DNA of 64,000 nt, taken from NCBI RefSeq assembly GCF_000374045.1, contig NZ_KB893385.1, positions 124,001 through 188,000 on the forward strand, written 5' to 3'. Source of the stretch: Segetibacter koreensis DSM 18137 (GTDB taxonomy: Bacteria; Bacteroidota; Bacteroidia; Chitinophagales; Chitinophagaceae). Every line of letters starts with the position of its first letter. Position 1 is the stretch's first letter. The notes under the pieces are model-generated. The model had not been told where the DNA came from, did no database searches, and saw nothing but the letters and a program-made list of their open reading frames with translations. A program made the translations under genes and the position numbers. Shown here in pieces: positions 36,768-45,887 of this stretch.

Positions 36768-37616
36768 ATGGAATTGCAACCTTTTTTACCTCTTGCCCAA
36801 AAATTCAGAGCAGTTTTTTTAGACTCCTACGGCGTACTGAAAAATTACAAAGGACTTATTGACGGAGTGCAGGATACAATAGCCAGCTTAAGAGAAAAAG
36901 GTGTTGCCATTCGCATCCTTACCAACGATGCATCGCGCAGCCAGGAACAGCAAATTGAAAGTTTTGCACGGCTGGGATTGGATGGATTTGAAACTCATGA
37001 AGTTATTACCTCCGGCATGATGGCAAAGCACTTTCTTCAGTCTAAAATAACTGAAGGAAAAATAGCTTATCTCGGTACCGAAAACTCTGCTCACTATATA
37101 CTTCAGTCTGGTTTGCAACATATTGCAGTGCGAGATATTGATCTTGATAACATTGCAGATGTTTCTGCTTTTGTTTTTTTAGATGATGAAGGCTTTGACT
37201 GGAATATAGATATTAATAAGACAATCAACCTTCTTCGGCGTAAAAACATTCCTGTTATTGTTGCCAATTCCGATAAACTATACCCCGTCTCAAAAAATGA
37301 TGTAGCTGTTGCAGCAGGCGGTATTGCAAGGCTTGTAGAAAGTATGATGAATAGAAAGTTCATTCATTTCGGCAAGCCCGACACCCAGATGTTTACATAC
37401 GCTTATAACAGGTTGAAGCAGCGGATCGGTCCAATTACTAAAAAAGACATTTTAATGGTTGGTGATAACCTCAATACTGACATATTGGGGGGCAATAAAT
37501 TTGGCGTGAAAACAACTCTTGTTCTATCGGGAAATACCAGGGAAGATAATGCAGAAAATCAAATTAATTCTTCGGGAATTATACCTGATTTTATTAGTCG
37601 TTCAATTATTGCATAG
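36768..37616 (+). CDS. HAD-superfamily class IIA hydrolase-like protein
   Basis: 282 residues, NagD-like layout. Motif I is FLDSYGVLKNYKGLIDG (~17-33): the nucleophile Asp is present, but the second acidic residue of the usual D-x-D is Tyr, as in the subgroup with D-x-W-G-V. Motif II: RILTNDASRS (~50). Then FHFGKPD-type IHFGKPDTQMF (~200) with Lys, and MVGDNLNTDILGGNKFGVKTTLVLSG (~228), motif IV. Predicted sugar- or nucleotide-phosphate phosphatase, though the altered motif I may change the chemistry. The coupling with the APH-like kinase upstream (7 bp) suggests that the two act on the same metabolite. Confidence 0.82.
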   Translation: MELQPFLPLAQKFRAVFLDSYGVLKNYKGLIDGVQDTIASLREKGVAIRILTNDASRSQEQQIESFARLGLDGFETHEVITSGMMAKHFLQSKITEGKIAYLGTENSAHYILQSGLQHIAVRDIDLDNIADVSAFVFLDDEGFDWNIDINKTINLLRRKNIPVIVANSDKLYPVSKNDVAVAAGGIARLVESMMNRKFIHFGKPDTQMFTYAYNRLKQRIGPITKKDILMVGDNLNTDILGGNKFGVKTTLVLSGNTREDNAENQINSSGIIPDFISRSIIA

Positions 37617-37783
37617 GCGTCTTTATATTTCCATGTCACTACTTTGTTTTTATTTGTTTTGAAAATTAATTTCATTAACGAAACAAACACATTATTTTAT
37701 TTTAAATATCTATAATCTTCTTATAATAACCTTAAAAAAATAACCTTTAAGAATAATTTTTTACTGATAATTCTTTTTTTATA

Positions 37784-37791
37784 TAGTTTTG
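37784..37791 (+). promoter_or_regulatory. -7 box of the GSII gene
   Basis: TAGTTTTG, a perfect TAnnTTTG, 45 bp upstream of the ATG at 37837. No clear TTTG at the -33 position, suggesting a helper protein. A sigma-54 type -24/-12 signature is not seen. Confidence 0.55.
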
Positions 37792-37836
37792 CACCACAAT
37801 CGTGTAAAATTATCAAATTCATAATTTAAACTGCTT

Positions 37837-38850
37837 ATGTCAGTAGCAAAACTTGAGTACATATGGCTTGATGGTTACAAGCCAACACAAAGCCTGCGTA
37901 GTAAAACAAAAATTGAAAAAGATTTTAGCGGCAAACTAGAAGATTTGCCATACTGGTCTTTTGATGGTTCATCTACAGAGCAAGCTCCGGGAGGTTCTTC
38001 TGATTGTGTATTAAAGCCTGTCTTTATTACAAAAGATCCTCAGCGCAAAAATGCGTATTTGGTAATGTGCGAAGTATTAAGCGCAGATCATACACCTCAC
38101 CCAAGTAATGGTCGTGCGCTTATTAATGATGATGATAATGATTTTTGGTTTGGATTTGAGCAGGAATATTTCCTCTGGGATACTGCTACCAATAAACCTC
38201 TTGGTTTTCCTGACGGCGGTTACCCAGCGCCACAAGGCCCTTACTACTGTGGTGTTGGTGCTAACAATGCTTTTGGAAGACATATTGTTGAAGAACACCT
38301 TGATGCATGTATTGATGCAGGCCTTAACGTAGAAGGGATTAATGCTGAAGTTGCTGCTGGACAATGGGAATTCCAGATTTTCGCCAAAGGTGCTAAAGAA
38401 GCGGGTGACCAGATTTGGATTGGCCGATATTTGCTTGAAAGAATTGGTGAAAAATATGGTATTTCGGTGAACTGGCATTGCAAACCTTTGGGTACTCTGG
38501 ATTGGAATGGCTCTGGTATGCATGCTAATTTTTCTAATGGAGTTTTAAGAACCGCAGGAAGCAAAGAAGTATATGATAAAATTTGTGAAGCTTTCCGCCC
38601 GGTAGTGAAAGAACATATTGAAGTATATGGCGCTGATAATCATTTACGCCTTACCGGTAAACATGAAACTGCGTCTATTCATGATTTTTCTTATGGTGTT
38701 TCAGATCGTGGAGCATCTATCCGTATTCCACTTGTTACAGTCGAAAGAGGCTGGAATGGTTACCTTGAAGATCGTCGTCCAAACTCTGCTGCAGATCCAT
38801 ATAAAGTAGCAGCGCGTATCATTAAAACTGTTAAATCTGCTGTAGTTTAA
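37837..38850 (+). CDS. Glutamine synthetase, type II (eukaryote-like)
   Basis: 337 residues, the short GSII class found in eukaryotes and some bacteria. N-terminal beta-grasp (LEYIWLDGYKPTQSLRSKTK; LPYWSFDGSSTEQAPG), catalytic domain with FWFGFEQEYFLWD (metal Glu pair), VGANNAFGRHIVEEHL, NGSGMHANFSNG, and RGASIRIPLVTVERGWNGYLEDRRPNSAADPY at the end. Makes glutamine from glutamate, ammonia and ATP. It lies 220 bp after the HAD gene, has its own -7 box and is followed by a strong terminator, so it is transcribed alone. GSII is not adenylylated in known cases. Confidence 0.96.
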   Translation: MSVAKLEYIWLDGYKPTQSLRSKTKIEKDFSGKLEDLPYWSFDGSSTEQAPGGSSDCVLKPVFITKDPQRKNAYLVMCEVLSADHTPHPSNGRALINDDDNDFWFGFEQEYFLWDTATNKPLGFPDGGYPAPQGPYYCGVGANNAFGRHIVEEHLDACIDAGLNVEGINAEVAAGQWEFQIFAKGAKEAGDQIWIGRYLLERIGEKYGISVNWHCKPLGTLDWNGSGMHANFSNGVLRTAGSKEVYDKICEAFRPVVKEHIEVYGADNHLRLTGKHETASIHDFSYGVSDRGASIRIPLVTVERGWNGYLEDRRPNSAADPYKVAARIIKTVKSAVV

Positions 38851-39215
38851 ATATTAGTATTTAATGATTATAGCATAACTTTCAATAGTAATTAGATTAT
38901 TGTCTTTAATTAGAAGTGTAAAAAGGCTGTCAGTATTGACAGCCTTTTTCTTAGAAAAGAATTATCAAAAAAAACGAGAAACACCTTTAGCAAAGAATGG
39001 GTAGAAGAAATTGAATTATTAACGTTATAAACAATAATTTGTTTTAATATGTATTTTTCTACCTGGTTATATTTCTTTTAAGGCAATTTGTTGTCAAAAA
39101 ATATTTCCCATTCACAGCGGAATGTGCATTAAGACAATAAAATGAATTAATTTTAAAAATTCTCAGTTTCTTTGAAGAATCTTATATAAACAGAATAATT
39201 AAAAAGTAATTGAAT
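38851..39215. other. Intergenic region between the two glutamine synthetases
   Basis: 365 bp containing the GSII terminator (38920-38949) and an AT-rich stretch that must hold the glnN promoter. No perfect -7 box and no ORF seen. Confidence 0.5.
38920..38949 (+). terminator. Terminator of the GSII gene
   Basis: Perfect 13-bp stem (38920-38932 with 38937-38949), GTAT loop, T-run inside and after the 3' arm. Confidence 0.92.
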
Positions 39216-41411
39216 ATGTCATTAAGATTTGCTGCTCTTGAAAATTTAAATAAATTATCAGAAAGTGACTTTGCCTTAAAACCGAGTAAAAAAATTACCG
39301 CCATTTTTGGTGAGAATGTTTTTACTCTTAAAAGTGCTCGTGAATACTTAAGTGACGAGGCTTTTAAAAGTCTTGCCTCGAGCATCAAGGGAGGTAAAAA
39401 AATAGACAGAGCTGTAGCCAGCCAGATAGCTAATGGCATTAGGTCATGGGCAGAAAGCAAAGGGGTTACTCATTTTACGCACTGGTTTCAGCCCTTAACC
39501 GGTACAACCGCAGAAAAGCACGACACTTTTTTTACTCTTAAAGGTGACGGAACGGCTATAGAGGAGTTTGACGGAGGGGCATTAATCCAACAGGAACCTG
39601 ATGCATCATCGTTTCCGAGTGGCGGCTTAAGAGCAACTTTCGAAGCACGAGGTTACACCGCATGGGATCCTTCCTCTCCTGCTTTTATAATGGAAATAGG
39701 AAATGGTCTTACACTGTGTATACCTACAATTTTTGTAGCATATACCGGCCAGAGCCTCGATTATAAAGCGCCACTATTGAAAGCGCTTGCTGCTCTCGAT
39801 AAAGCTGCGGTTGAAGTATGTCATTATTTTGATAGAAATGTAAGTAAAGTAACACCCACGCTTGGCTGGGAACAGGAATACTTTGTAATTGATGCATCTC
39901 TTGCCAACGCAAGGCCCGACCTGGTACTTTGCGACCGTACTGTATTCGGCGCCTCTCCTGCCAAAGGACAGCAGTTGGAAGACCACTATTTTGGATCCAT
40001 ACCTGAAAGAGTTTACGCTTTTATGCGCGATTTTGAAACAGAAAGTTATAAACTTGGTATTCCTTTACGAACACGGCATAATGAGGTAGCACCCAGCCAA
40101 TTTGAATGTGCGCCAATATTTGAAGAGGTAAATCTTGCAGTAGATCATAATACATTGCTGACAGATATAATGACGAGGGTAGCAAAACGTCATGGCTTGC
40201 GCGTATTGCTGCATGAAAAGCCCTTTGCCGGCATAAATGGAAGTGGCAAACATAATAATTGGAGCATGGCCACTGACACAGGCGTAAACCTGCTTGCACC
40301 TGGTAAAACGCCTAAGACGAATTTGATGTTCCTTACTTTTTTTGTAAATACTATAAAAGCGGTGCATGATTATGCAGACCTTATGCGAGCTTCTATAGCA
40401 AGCGCTGGAAATGATTTCAGACTTGGCGCTAATGAGGCCCCACCTGCAATTATTTCAGTATTTATAGGAAATTATTTAACTAAAGTATTAAATGAGGTTG
40501 AGGGAAGAGTAGGTGAAAAATTTGATGAACAGGATGAAGCGATTTTAAAACTTGATCTACATAGAAGTATTCCGGAACTACTTTTAGATAATACTGATCG
40601 CAACCGTACTTCTCCGTTTGCGTTTACCGGTAATAAATTTGAGTTTCGCGCAGTAGGTTCATCTGCCAACTGTGCAAATGCTATGACAGTGCTAAACACA
40701 ATTATGGCAGAAACCCTAAGAAACTTTAAAAAAGAAGTAGATAGCCTGGTTGAAAAAGGTGACAAACGAGAAGTCGCGTTAATGCACACCATTCAACGCT
40801 ATATTGTTGATAGTAAAAACGTATTATTCGAAGGTGACGGCTATAGCGAAGAATGGGCACAGGAAGCCGAGAGACGGGGTCTGCCCAATGTAAAAACAAC
40901 ACCTCTTGCATTAGACGCAATGATATCAGACAAGGCGAAGGCACTTTTTGAACGCAATGGTGTTTACCAGCACGATGAATTGGAAGCCCGGCATGAAATA
41001 GAATTAGAAAAATATATAAAAAAGGTGCAGATAGAAGCCCGCGTGATGGGAGAAATAACTACAAACTATGTTTTGCCTTCTGCAATTAAATATCAAAACA
41101 CTATAATCAATAATATTCGGGGATTAAAAGAATTAGGCTTAGGAGAGAATTCTTATAAAAGTCAACAGAAAGTACTGCAAAGAATCTCAGACTTGATTGG
41201 AGCGGTAAGCGAGGACGTAACCAATATGATTGAGGCACGTAAAGTTTGTAATAACATACCCGACAGCCGTGAAAAAGCAATAAGATATTGTACTGACGTT
41301 AAAGAAAAGTATTTTGATAAGATTCGTTACAACCTTGATAAACTGGAATTACTGGTAGCAGATGAAGAATGGACATTGCCTAAATACAGGGAAATGCTCT
41401 TTTTAAGATAA
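39216..41411 (+). CDS. glnN: Glutamine synthetase, type III
   Basis: 731 residues from the ATG at 39216 (a TTG two codons upstream is less likely), the usual GSIII length. Seen: THFTHWFQPLTGTTAEKHDTF, SSFPSGGLRATFEARGYTAWDPSSPAFI (GSIII signature), GWEQEYFVID, GINGSGKHNNWSMATDTG, FRLGANEAPPAIISVF, DRNRTSPFAFTGNKFEFRAVGSS. GSIII forms large double rings and is typical of Bacteroidota. It sits next to the GSII gene, giving the organism at least two unrelated routes to glutamine. Followed by a 19-bp bidirectional terminator. Confidence 0.97.
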   Translation: MSLRFAALENLNKLSESDFALKPSKKITAIFGENVFTLKSAREYLSDEAFKSLASSIKGGKKIDRAVASQIANGIRSWAESKGVTHFTHWFQPLTGTTAEKHDTFFTLKGDGTAIEEFDGGALIQQEPDASSFPSGGLRATFEARGYTAWDPSSPAFIMEIGNGLTLCIPTIFVAYTGQSLDYKAPLLKALAALDKAAVEVCHYFDRNVSKVTPTLGWEQEYFVIDASLANARPDLVLCDRTVFGASPAKGQQLEDHYFGSIPERVYAFMRDFETESYKLGIPLRTRHNEVAPSQFECAPIFEEVNLAVDHNTLLTDIMTRVAKRHGLRVLLHEKPFAGINGSGKHNNWSMATDTGVNLLAPGKTPKTNLMFLTFFVNTIKAVHDYADLMRASIASAGNDFRLGANEAPPAIISVFIGNYLTKVLNEVEGRVGEKFDEQDEAILKLDLHRSIPELLLDNTDRNRTSPFAFTGNKFEFRAVGSSANCANAMTVLNTIMAETLRNFKKEVDSLVEKGDKREVALMHTIQRYIVDSKNVLFEGDGYSEEWAQEAERRGLPNVKTTPLALDAMISDKAKALFERNGVYQHDELEARHEIELEKYIKKVQIEARVMGEITTNYVLPSAIKYQNTIINNIRGLKELGLGENSYKSQQKVLQRISDLIGAVSEDVTNMIEARKVCNNIPDSREKAIRYCTDVKEKYFDKIRYNLDKLELLVADEEWTLPKYREMLFLR

Positions 41412-41426
41412 TTTATTCCATATGCA

Positions 41427-41470
41427 GGTATAAAAAAAGAGGCTCACACCAGAGCCTCTTTTTTTATACC
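41427..41470. terminator. Bidirectional terminator between glnN and amt
   Basis: Perfect 19-bp stem (41427-41445 with 41452-41470) around a 6-base loop, with A- and T-runs in the arms, serving the convergent genes. Confidence 0.93.
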
Positions 41471-41658
41471 TCATCGTTGTATAAGTGAAATAGATATAGA
41501 TTTCAAACACGCGTACATAAAGGAAGAAACCTTTAAGAAAACCTTCTAAAATTTAAATGATAGCCTACTGATTGCTAGGCAATTTCTAGCTCAACGAAAG
41601 TATTTTTATTTTATATAAATTAAATTTTGCTACGCCGTTCTAAAAATAAACCAATCAA

Positions 41659-43053
41659 TCAAAGAGATTCGTCATGTTGAGTTATGTCTAATCCGGTTTG
41701 CTCTTCTACGTCAGTCACACGCATCGGATGAATTATGTCGACCAATTTAAAAAGAATAAATCCCATAACGGTAGCAAAAACAACCACTATTATACACCCT
41801 AATACCTGGTGTAAGAAAAACTCGGTTCCCCCATATATCAGCCCGTCGTTTCCTGCTGCATTTATTTTTTTATTGGCAAACACACCGGTCATTATCATAC
41901 CTACAATGCCGCCAATTCCGTGACACGGAAAAACATCTAACGTATCATCTATTGTAGTTTTTCCTTTCCAATGAACAGCCATGTTTGAACAGATGGCGGC
42001 TATAAAACCAATAAAGAAACTTTGCGGCACACCGACAAATCCGGCAGCCGGAGTAATTGCAACAAGCCCAACCACGGCACCAATACAAAAACCAAGTGCA
42101 GAGGGTTTTCTACCCTTTAATGCATCAAAAAATATCCAGGTAAGACCGGCAACAGCAGACGCAGTATTTGTTGTTGCGAAAGCGCTGACAGCAAGGCTAT
42201 TTGCTGCCAAGGCTGATCCTGCATTAAATCCAAACCACCCAAACCACAACAAGCCGGTGCCCAATAATACATAAGGCACGCGTGCAGGCTTAGTGTCTTC
42301 CCGTCTTATGTGAACTGCCCGCCTTTTTAGAACAATAGCTCCCGCTAATGCTGCACAACCGGCGGAAATATGAACAACAGTGCCTCCTGCAAAATCCAAT
42401 ACACCCATCTTAAACAAAATGCCGTCCGGGTGCCAGGTCCAGTGGGCAAGAGGAGCATAAATAAAAATGCTAAAAAGCAACATAAATAAAACGTAGGAAG
42501 TAAACCTAATTCGCTCGGCGGTTGCACCCACAACTAAAGCAGGGGTAATAATTGCGAACTTCATTTGAAACAATGCAAATAACAAAAGCGGGATAGTGGG
42601 GCCAAGGGTCCACGGAGCATGAGAGTTGATACCTCGCATAAAGAAAAACTCCGACGGATCTCCAATAAAGCCATGAATAGATTTTCCAAAAGCCAGGCTA
42701 AAACCAAATGCTACCCATATTGCACTAATCAATCCGGTAGCAATAAAACTTTGCAACATTGTAGATATGACATTTTTCTTACTCACCATACCTCCATAGA
42801 AAAATGATAAACCCGGGGTCATGAGTAATACAAGCGCAGAGGCAATCAGAAGCCAGGCGATGTCAGCAAAATTATATGTTGAAGCACCATCAAAATCTTT
42901 AGCCAATGGTATAAAAATCGATATTACAGCAAAAATTGTAACCAGTATAAAAGGTATTGCAGTAACACTTTTTTTCATAGTAGGATGATCGGAATTTTCT
43001 GATAAACTGCCTTTGCTTTTCACATAAGTAGTGAGTCGATCAACTTGTTCCAT
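41659..43053 (-). CDS. amt: Ammonium transporter (Amt), copy 1
   Basis: 464 residues, ~11 membrane helices. Amt signature DFAGGTVVHISAGCAALAGAIVLKRR, LLWFGWFGFNAGSALAAN, FPCHGIGGIVGMIMTGVFA (the second pore His region) and FALFQMKFAIITPALVVGATAER. The start at 43053 gives a 25-residue hydrophilic lead; by alignment with copy 2, the Met at 42978 (MKKSVTAIPFI) may be the true start. The C-terminal cytoplasmic tail (MRVTDVEEQTGLDITQHDES) is the type that contacts PII proteins, but no glnB/glnK gene is in the window. Last gene of the amt-porin-amt cluster. Confidence 0.96.
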   Translation of the reverse strand: MEQVDRLTTYVKSKGSLSENSDHPTMKKSVTAIPFILVTIFAVISIFIPLAKDFDGASTYNFADIAWLLIASALVLLMTPGLSFFYGGMVSKKNVISTMLQSFIATGLISAIWVAFGFSLAFGKSIHGFIGDPSEFFFMRGINSHAPWTLGPTIPLLLFALFQMKFAIITPALVVGATAERIRFTSYVLFMLLFSIFIYAPLAHWTWHPDGILFKMGVLDFAGGTVVHISAGCAALAGAIVLKRRAVHIRREDTKPARVPYVLLGTGLLWFGWFGFNAGSALAANSLAVSAFATTNTASAVAGLTWIFFDALKGRKPSALGFCIGAVVGLVAITPAAGFVGVPQSFFIGFIAAICSNMAVHWKGKTTIDDTLDVFPCHGIGGIVGMIMTGVFANKKINAAGNDGLIYGGTEFFLHQVLGCIIVVVFATVMGFILFKLVDIIHPMRVTDVEEQTGLDITQHDESL

Positions 43054-43129
43054 TTTAATAGTTTTTAAGGTTGATTAAAAAATTAAAACATTTTAAAGAA
43101 AAATTACAAGGAGTGTCACTTGTCGTTTA

Positions 43130-44188
43130 TTAAAAACTATAAACAGCAGCTACAATAGCTGAAGCTGTACTTTTAGTTACATCACTGTTGTTTTTTCTGA
43201 AGATACCTGCAGATGCATTGTCTAACCTAACCTCTGGAATTATAGTAAGATTGCTAACTTTAAAATTCGCAGAAAGGGTGTTTTCAAAAACACTACTTCC
43301 AACGCCTACAACCGATTTCTTATCGCTAAAATATTCTGTTCGCAGGGTTAAGCCGAAGAAGGAAGAGGGATCGACGTTAAAATATAGAGCTGATCCCCAC
43401 CAGCTATCCCCGGATTTTCCGGAAGGTTTACGAAATTGAATTGTTCCATTATAACCAATACTAAATTTATTAGATACGGCTCCGGTTATCACAACATCGC
43501 CTTGGTTTAAAGAAACTCCGGGCACAACTTTACCTCCCTGGTAGTTTACATATGCTTTTACTTTATTGTTGCTGGTGGCTGTGCTAAACTGAGCTATTGC
43601 AAACTTTGTTGCCGAAGTGGTGGTAGAATAATCTGTAGGGTTAGCTACTCCAACCATTAAGGCGCTTTTACCGCCTAACGAGATATCAGCTTTTAAACCT
43701 GTGTGAAAAAACGGTCCATAAGAAAACATGTAAGACATGCTGTAGTTTCTATTTAGGTAAGCATCTACCAATTCATACCCAACATGCGTCGCCCACTTAC
43801 CCATGGTAAGTTTCAATTTATCTGATACCGCATAAGTAACGAACAATTGCTTCAGGTTAGATAATGAAAATCCTTTATTTCCTGATGCATCGTTGTATGA
43901 AAATTCTTCTGCCCTTTTACCAAAACCTAAATCTGCGGTAACAGATGCTTTTCCAAAAGAGTGTTCGGCCTTTAGAGAAGCCATACCAAGTTCGAATGAA
44001 TTCTGAGAATTGGTAAAGCTTGTAAAATTGTTGTAAGGAGCTTCGGTGGGATTATTAAAATTGTACCGGTAATAAACATCAGCGGAGCCGGATAGTTTAA
44101 AGGCAGGCGATGCCTTTGCTGAATCCTGTGAATACGTAGCTAAAAAAGCACTCATAGCTCCACATGTCAACAAAAATTTGTGTAACAT
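43130..44188 (-). CDS. Outer-membrane beta-barrel porin (OmpL/bbp2-like)
   Basis: 352 residues with a signal peptide (to ~20, TYSQ) and an all-beta body: SGSADVYYRYNFN, NSFELGMASLKAEHSFGKASVTADLGFG, LFVTYAVSDKLKLTMGKWATHVGYELVDAYLNRNYSMSYMFSYGPFFHTGLK (the typical block of this porin family) and a C-terminal SAIVAAVYSF ending in Phe. Expected to form a diffusion pore. Its position between two Amt genes on one strand suggests it helps ammonium or small nitrogen compounds cross the outer membrane; this is inferred. Confidence 0.88.
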   Translation of the reverse strand: MLHKFLLTCGAMSAFLATYSQDSAKASPAFKLSGSADVYYRYNFNNPTEAPYNNFTSFTNSQNSFELGMASLKAEHSFGKASVTADLGFGKRAEEFSYNDASGNKGFSLSNLKQLFVTYAVSDKLKLTMGKWATHVGYELVDAYLNRNYSMSYMFSYGPFFHTGLKADISLGGKSALMVGVANPTDYSTTTSATKFAIAQFSTATSNNKVKAYVNYQGGKVVPGVSLNQGDVVITGAVSNKFSIGYNGTIQFRKPSGKSGDSWWGSALYFNVDPSSFFGLTLRTEYFSDKKSVVGVGSSVFENTLSANFKVSNLTIIPEVRLDNASAGIFRKNNSDVTKSTASAIVAAVYSF

Positions 44189-44217
44189 TGTGTTTGGGTT
44201 TTGGTGATTAAAGAAGA

Positions 44218-44261
44218 GTACGGCTTTTAAGCTTTTGCCGAAGCTTATTGCACAGCCGTAC
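44218..44261. terminator. Two-part hairpin between amt copy 2 and the porin gene
   Basis: GTACGGCT (44218-44225) pairs with AGCCGTAC (44254-44261), and inside it TAAGCTT (44228-44234) with AAGCTTA (44241-44247). On the minus strand it ends 30 bp before the porin ATG and is followed by TCTTCTTT, a weak T-run. It may be a partial terminator lowering downstream expression or a structured leader. Confidence 0.5.
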
Positions 44262-44289
44262 CTTTTTTTATAATATCCTGCATCTTTTT

Positions 44290-45675
44290 TTACTCTTCGA
44301 TCAATTCTTCACGAAGCACGCCATTATTATGAATGAGTAATGTTCCCTGCATATACTTCTCATCGTGCTGGCTTGCATCTAAACCTAATTCTTCTTCTTC
44401 AGAAGTCACCCTAAGAGGAAGAATGTAATTGATGAATTTAAATATTGCATAAGAAACTATAAAGCTGTAAGCAACCACAATAGTCAGGGCTTTTAATTGA
44501 GTAAGAAGAAAAGAAGAATTACCGTATAATAAACCGTTGGCACCTGCGCTGTTAACAGTAGTAGTTGCAAAAATACCTGTCATAATCATACCCACTATTC
44601 CGCCGAGACCGTGACAAGGAAATACATCAAGTGTATCATCCAACCTTGATTTTTGCTTGTAATAAACTGCCGTATTGGAAATAATAGCAGCTACAAAACC
44701 TATAAATATACTTTGAGGTATAGCTACAAATCCTGCGGCAGGAGTAATAGCAACCAGGCCAACAACTGCACCGATGCAGAAACCAAGAACAGAAGGTTTT
44801 TTTCCACGAACGGCATCAAAAAACATCCATGAAAGACCGGCGGATGCAGCAGCTATATTAGTTGTGGCAAAAGCAGACACTGAAAGAGCATTAGCACCTA
44901 AGGCAGAACCGGCATTAAAACCAAACCAGCCAAACCATAATAGTCCTGTTCCAATTAAAACATAAGGAATATTGGCAGGAGGGATTTCTTTATGATCAAG
45001 GTGTACCTGTCTGCGCTTTAAAACCAGGGCGCCGGCCAATGCAGCACATCCTGCAGAAATATGAACCACTGTGCCTCCTGCAAAATCAAGAGCACCCATT
45101 TTAAATAAAAAACCATCAGGATGCCAGGTCCAGTGCGCTATAGGAGCATACACCAACAAACTAAAAAGTGCAATAAATAATATGTAGGAAGTAAATCTTA
45201 TTCTTTCCGCAACGGCTCCCACAACAAGACCCGGAGTAATGATGGCAAACATGAGCTGAAATAAGGAAAACAATAGCAAAGGAATAGTAGGGGCCAAACT
45301 CCAGGGAGCACCAGATGTAACGCCTTTAAAGAAAAAGTAAGTTGAAGGATTTCCAATTAAACCGTGGACAGAGTCACCAAAACAAAGACTAAAACCTACC
45401 ACTACCCATAGCACACTTACTACACCTGCTGCCGCTACACTTTTCATCATTGTCGACAGAACATTTTTTCGATGCACCATTCCACCATAAAAAAAGGCTA
45501 AACCTGGTGTCATTAAAAATACAAAAGCTGTTGCAACAATAATCCAGGCAATATCAGCAGTATTATATTTTCCCGCGTCGTTAAATGAAGGTAGCGAAGG
45601 GATGAAAATAGATGCAATCGCCACAAAACCCAATAATAAAAATGGAATAATTTTTTTAAGATGAAGTTTTTTCAT
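44290..45675 (-). CDS. amt: Ammonium transporter (Amt), copy 2
   Basis: 461 residues from MKKLHLKKIIPFLLLG (45675); the longer frame from 45810 adds 45 residues of AT-derived sequence and is rejected. Same signatures as copy 1 (DFAGGTVVHISAGCAALAGALVLKRR, LLWFGWFGFNAGSALGANA, FPCHGLGGIVGMIMTGIFA), with a longer tail (EEEELGLDASQHDEKYMQGTLLIHNNGVLREELIEE). Strong identity through the core points to a duplication with later divergence of the tails, the part that normally meets PII. Confidence 0.97.
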   Translation of the reverse strand: MKKLHLKKIIPFLLLGFVAIASIFIPSLPSFNDAGKYNTADIAWIIVATAFVFLMTPGLAFFYGGMVHRKNVLSTMMKSVAAAGVVSVLWVVVGFSLCFGDSVHGLIGNPSTYFFFKGVTSGAPWSLAPTIPLLLFSLFQLMFAIITPGLVVGAVAERIRFTSYILFIALFSLLVYAPIAHWTWHPDGFLFKMGALDFAGGTVVHISAGCAALAGALVLKRRQVHLDHKEIPPANIPYVLIGTGLLWFGWFGFNAGSALGANALSVSAFATTNIAAASAGLSWMFFDAVRGKKPSVLGFCIGAVVGLVAITPAAGFVAIPQSIFIGFVAAIISNTAVYYKQKSRLDDTLDVFPCHGLGGIVGMIMTGIFATTTVNSAGANGLLYGNSSFLLTQLKALTIVVAYSFIVSYAIFKFINYILPLRVTSEEEELGLDASQHDEKYMQGTLLIHNNGVLREELIEE

Positions 45676-45838
45676 GTCTGCTATTGTATTAATTTGAAAT
45701 AAAAAAAAGTAAATTTTTACTAAATTAATACTAAATATTTGAAGTAGTAACCGTTTTTTTAAAACTTTCTTGAAAAAAAACATAGATATTTTTATTATTA
45801 ATATATTCACTCCGTAGTTTCATTAATATTACATTAAA

Positions 45839-45870
45839 AAAAAAGAGCTGCTTTTCAGCAACTCTTTTTT
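45839..45870 (-). terminator. Terminator of the gltB-gltD unit
   Basis: AAAAAAGAG (45839-45847) with CTCTTTTTT (45862-45870), one mismatch, then TGCT-TTTC-AGCA at the tip. It lies 18 bp past the gltD stop. Confidence 0.8.
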
Positions 45871-45887
45871 ATAATTATTAGAAAAAA

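Noticed and set aside
37740-37836. Sigma-54 promoter before the GSII gene
   Set aside because: TTGCA is present but no GG pair at the required -24 position; the perfect TAGTTTTG box explains the promoter better.
45675-45810. 45-residue N-terminal extension of amt copy 2
   Set aside because: Derived from AT-rich upstream DNA; alignment with amt copy 1 places the start at 45675.
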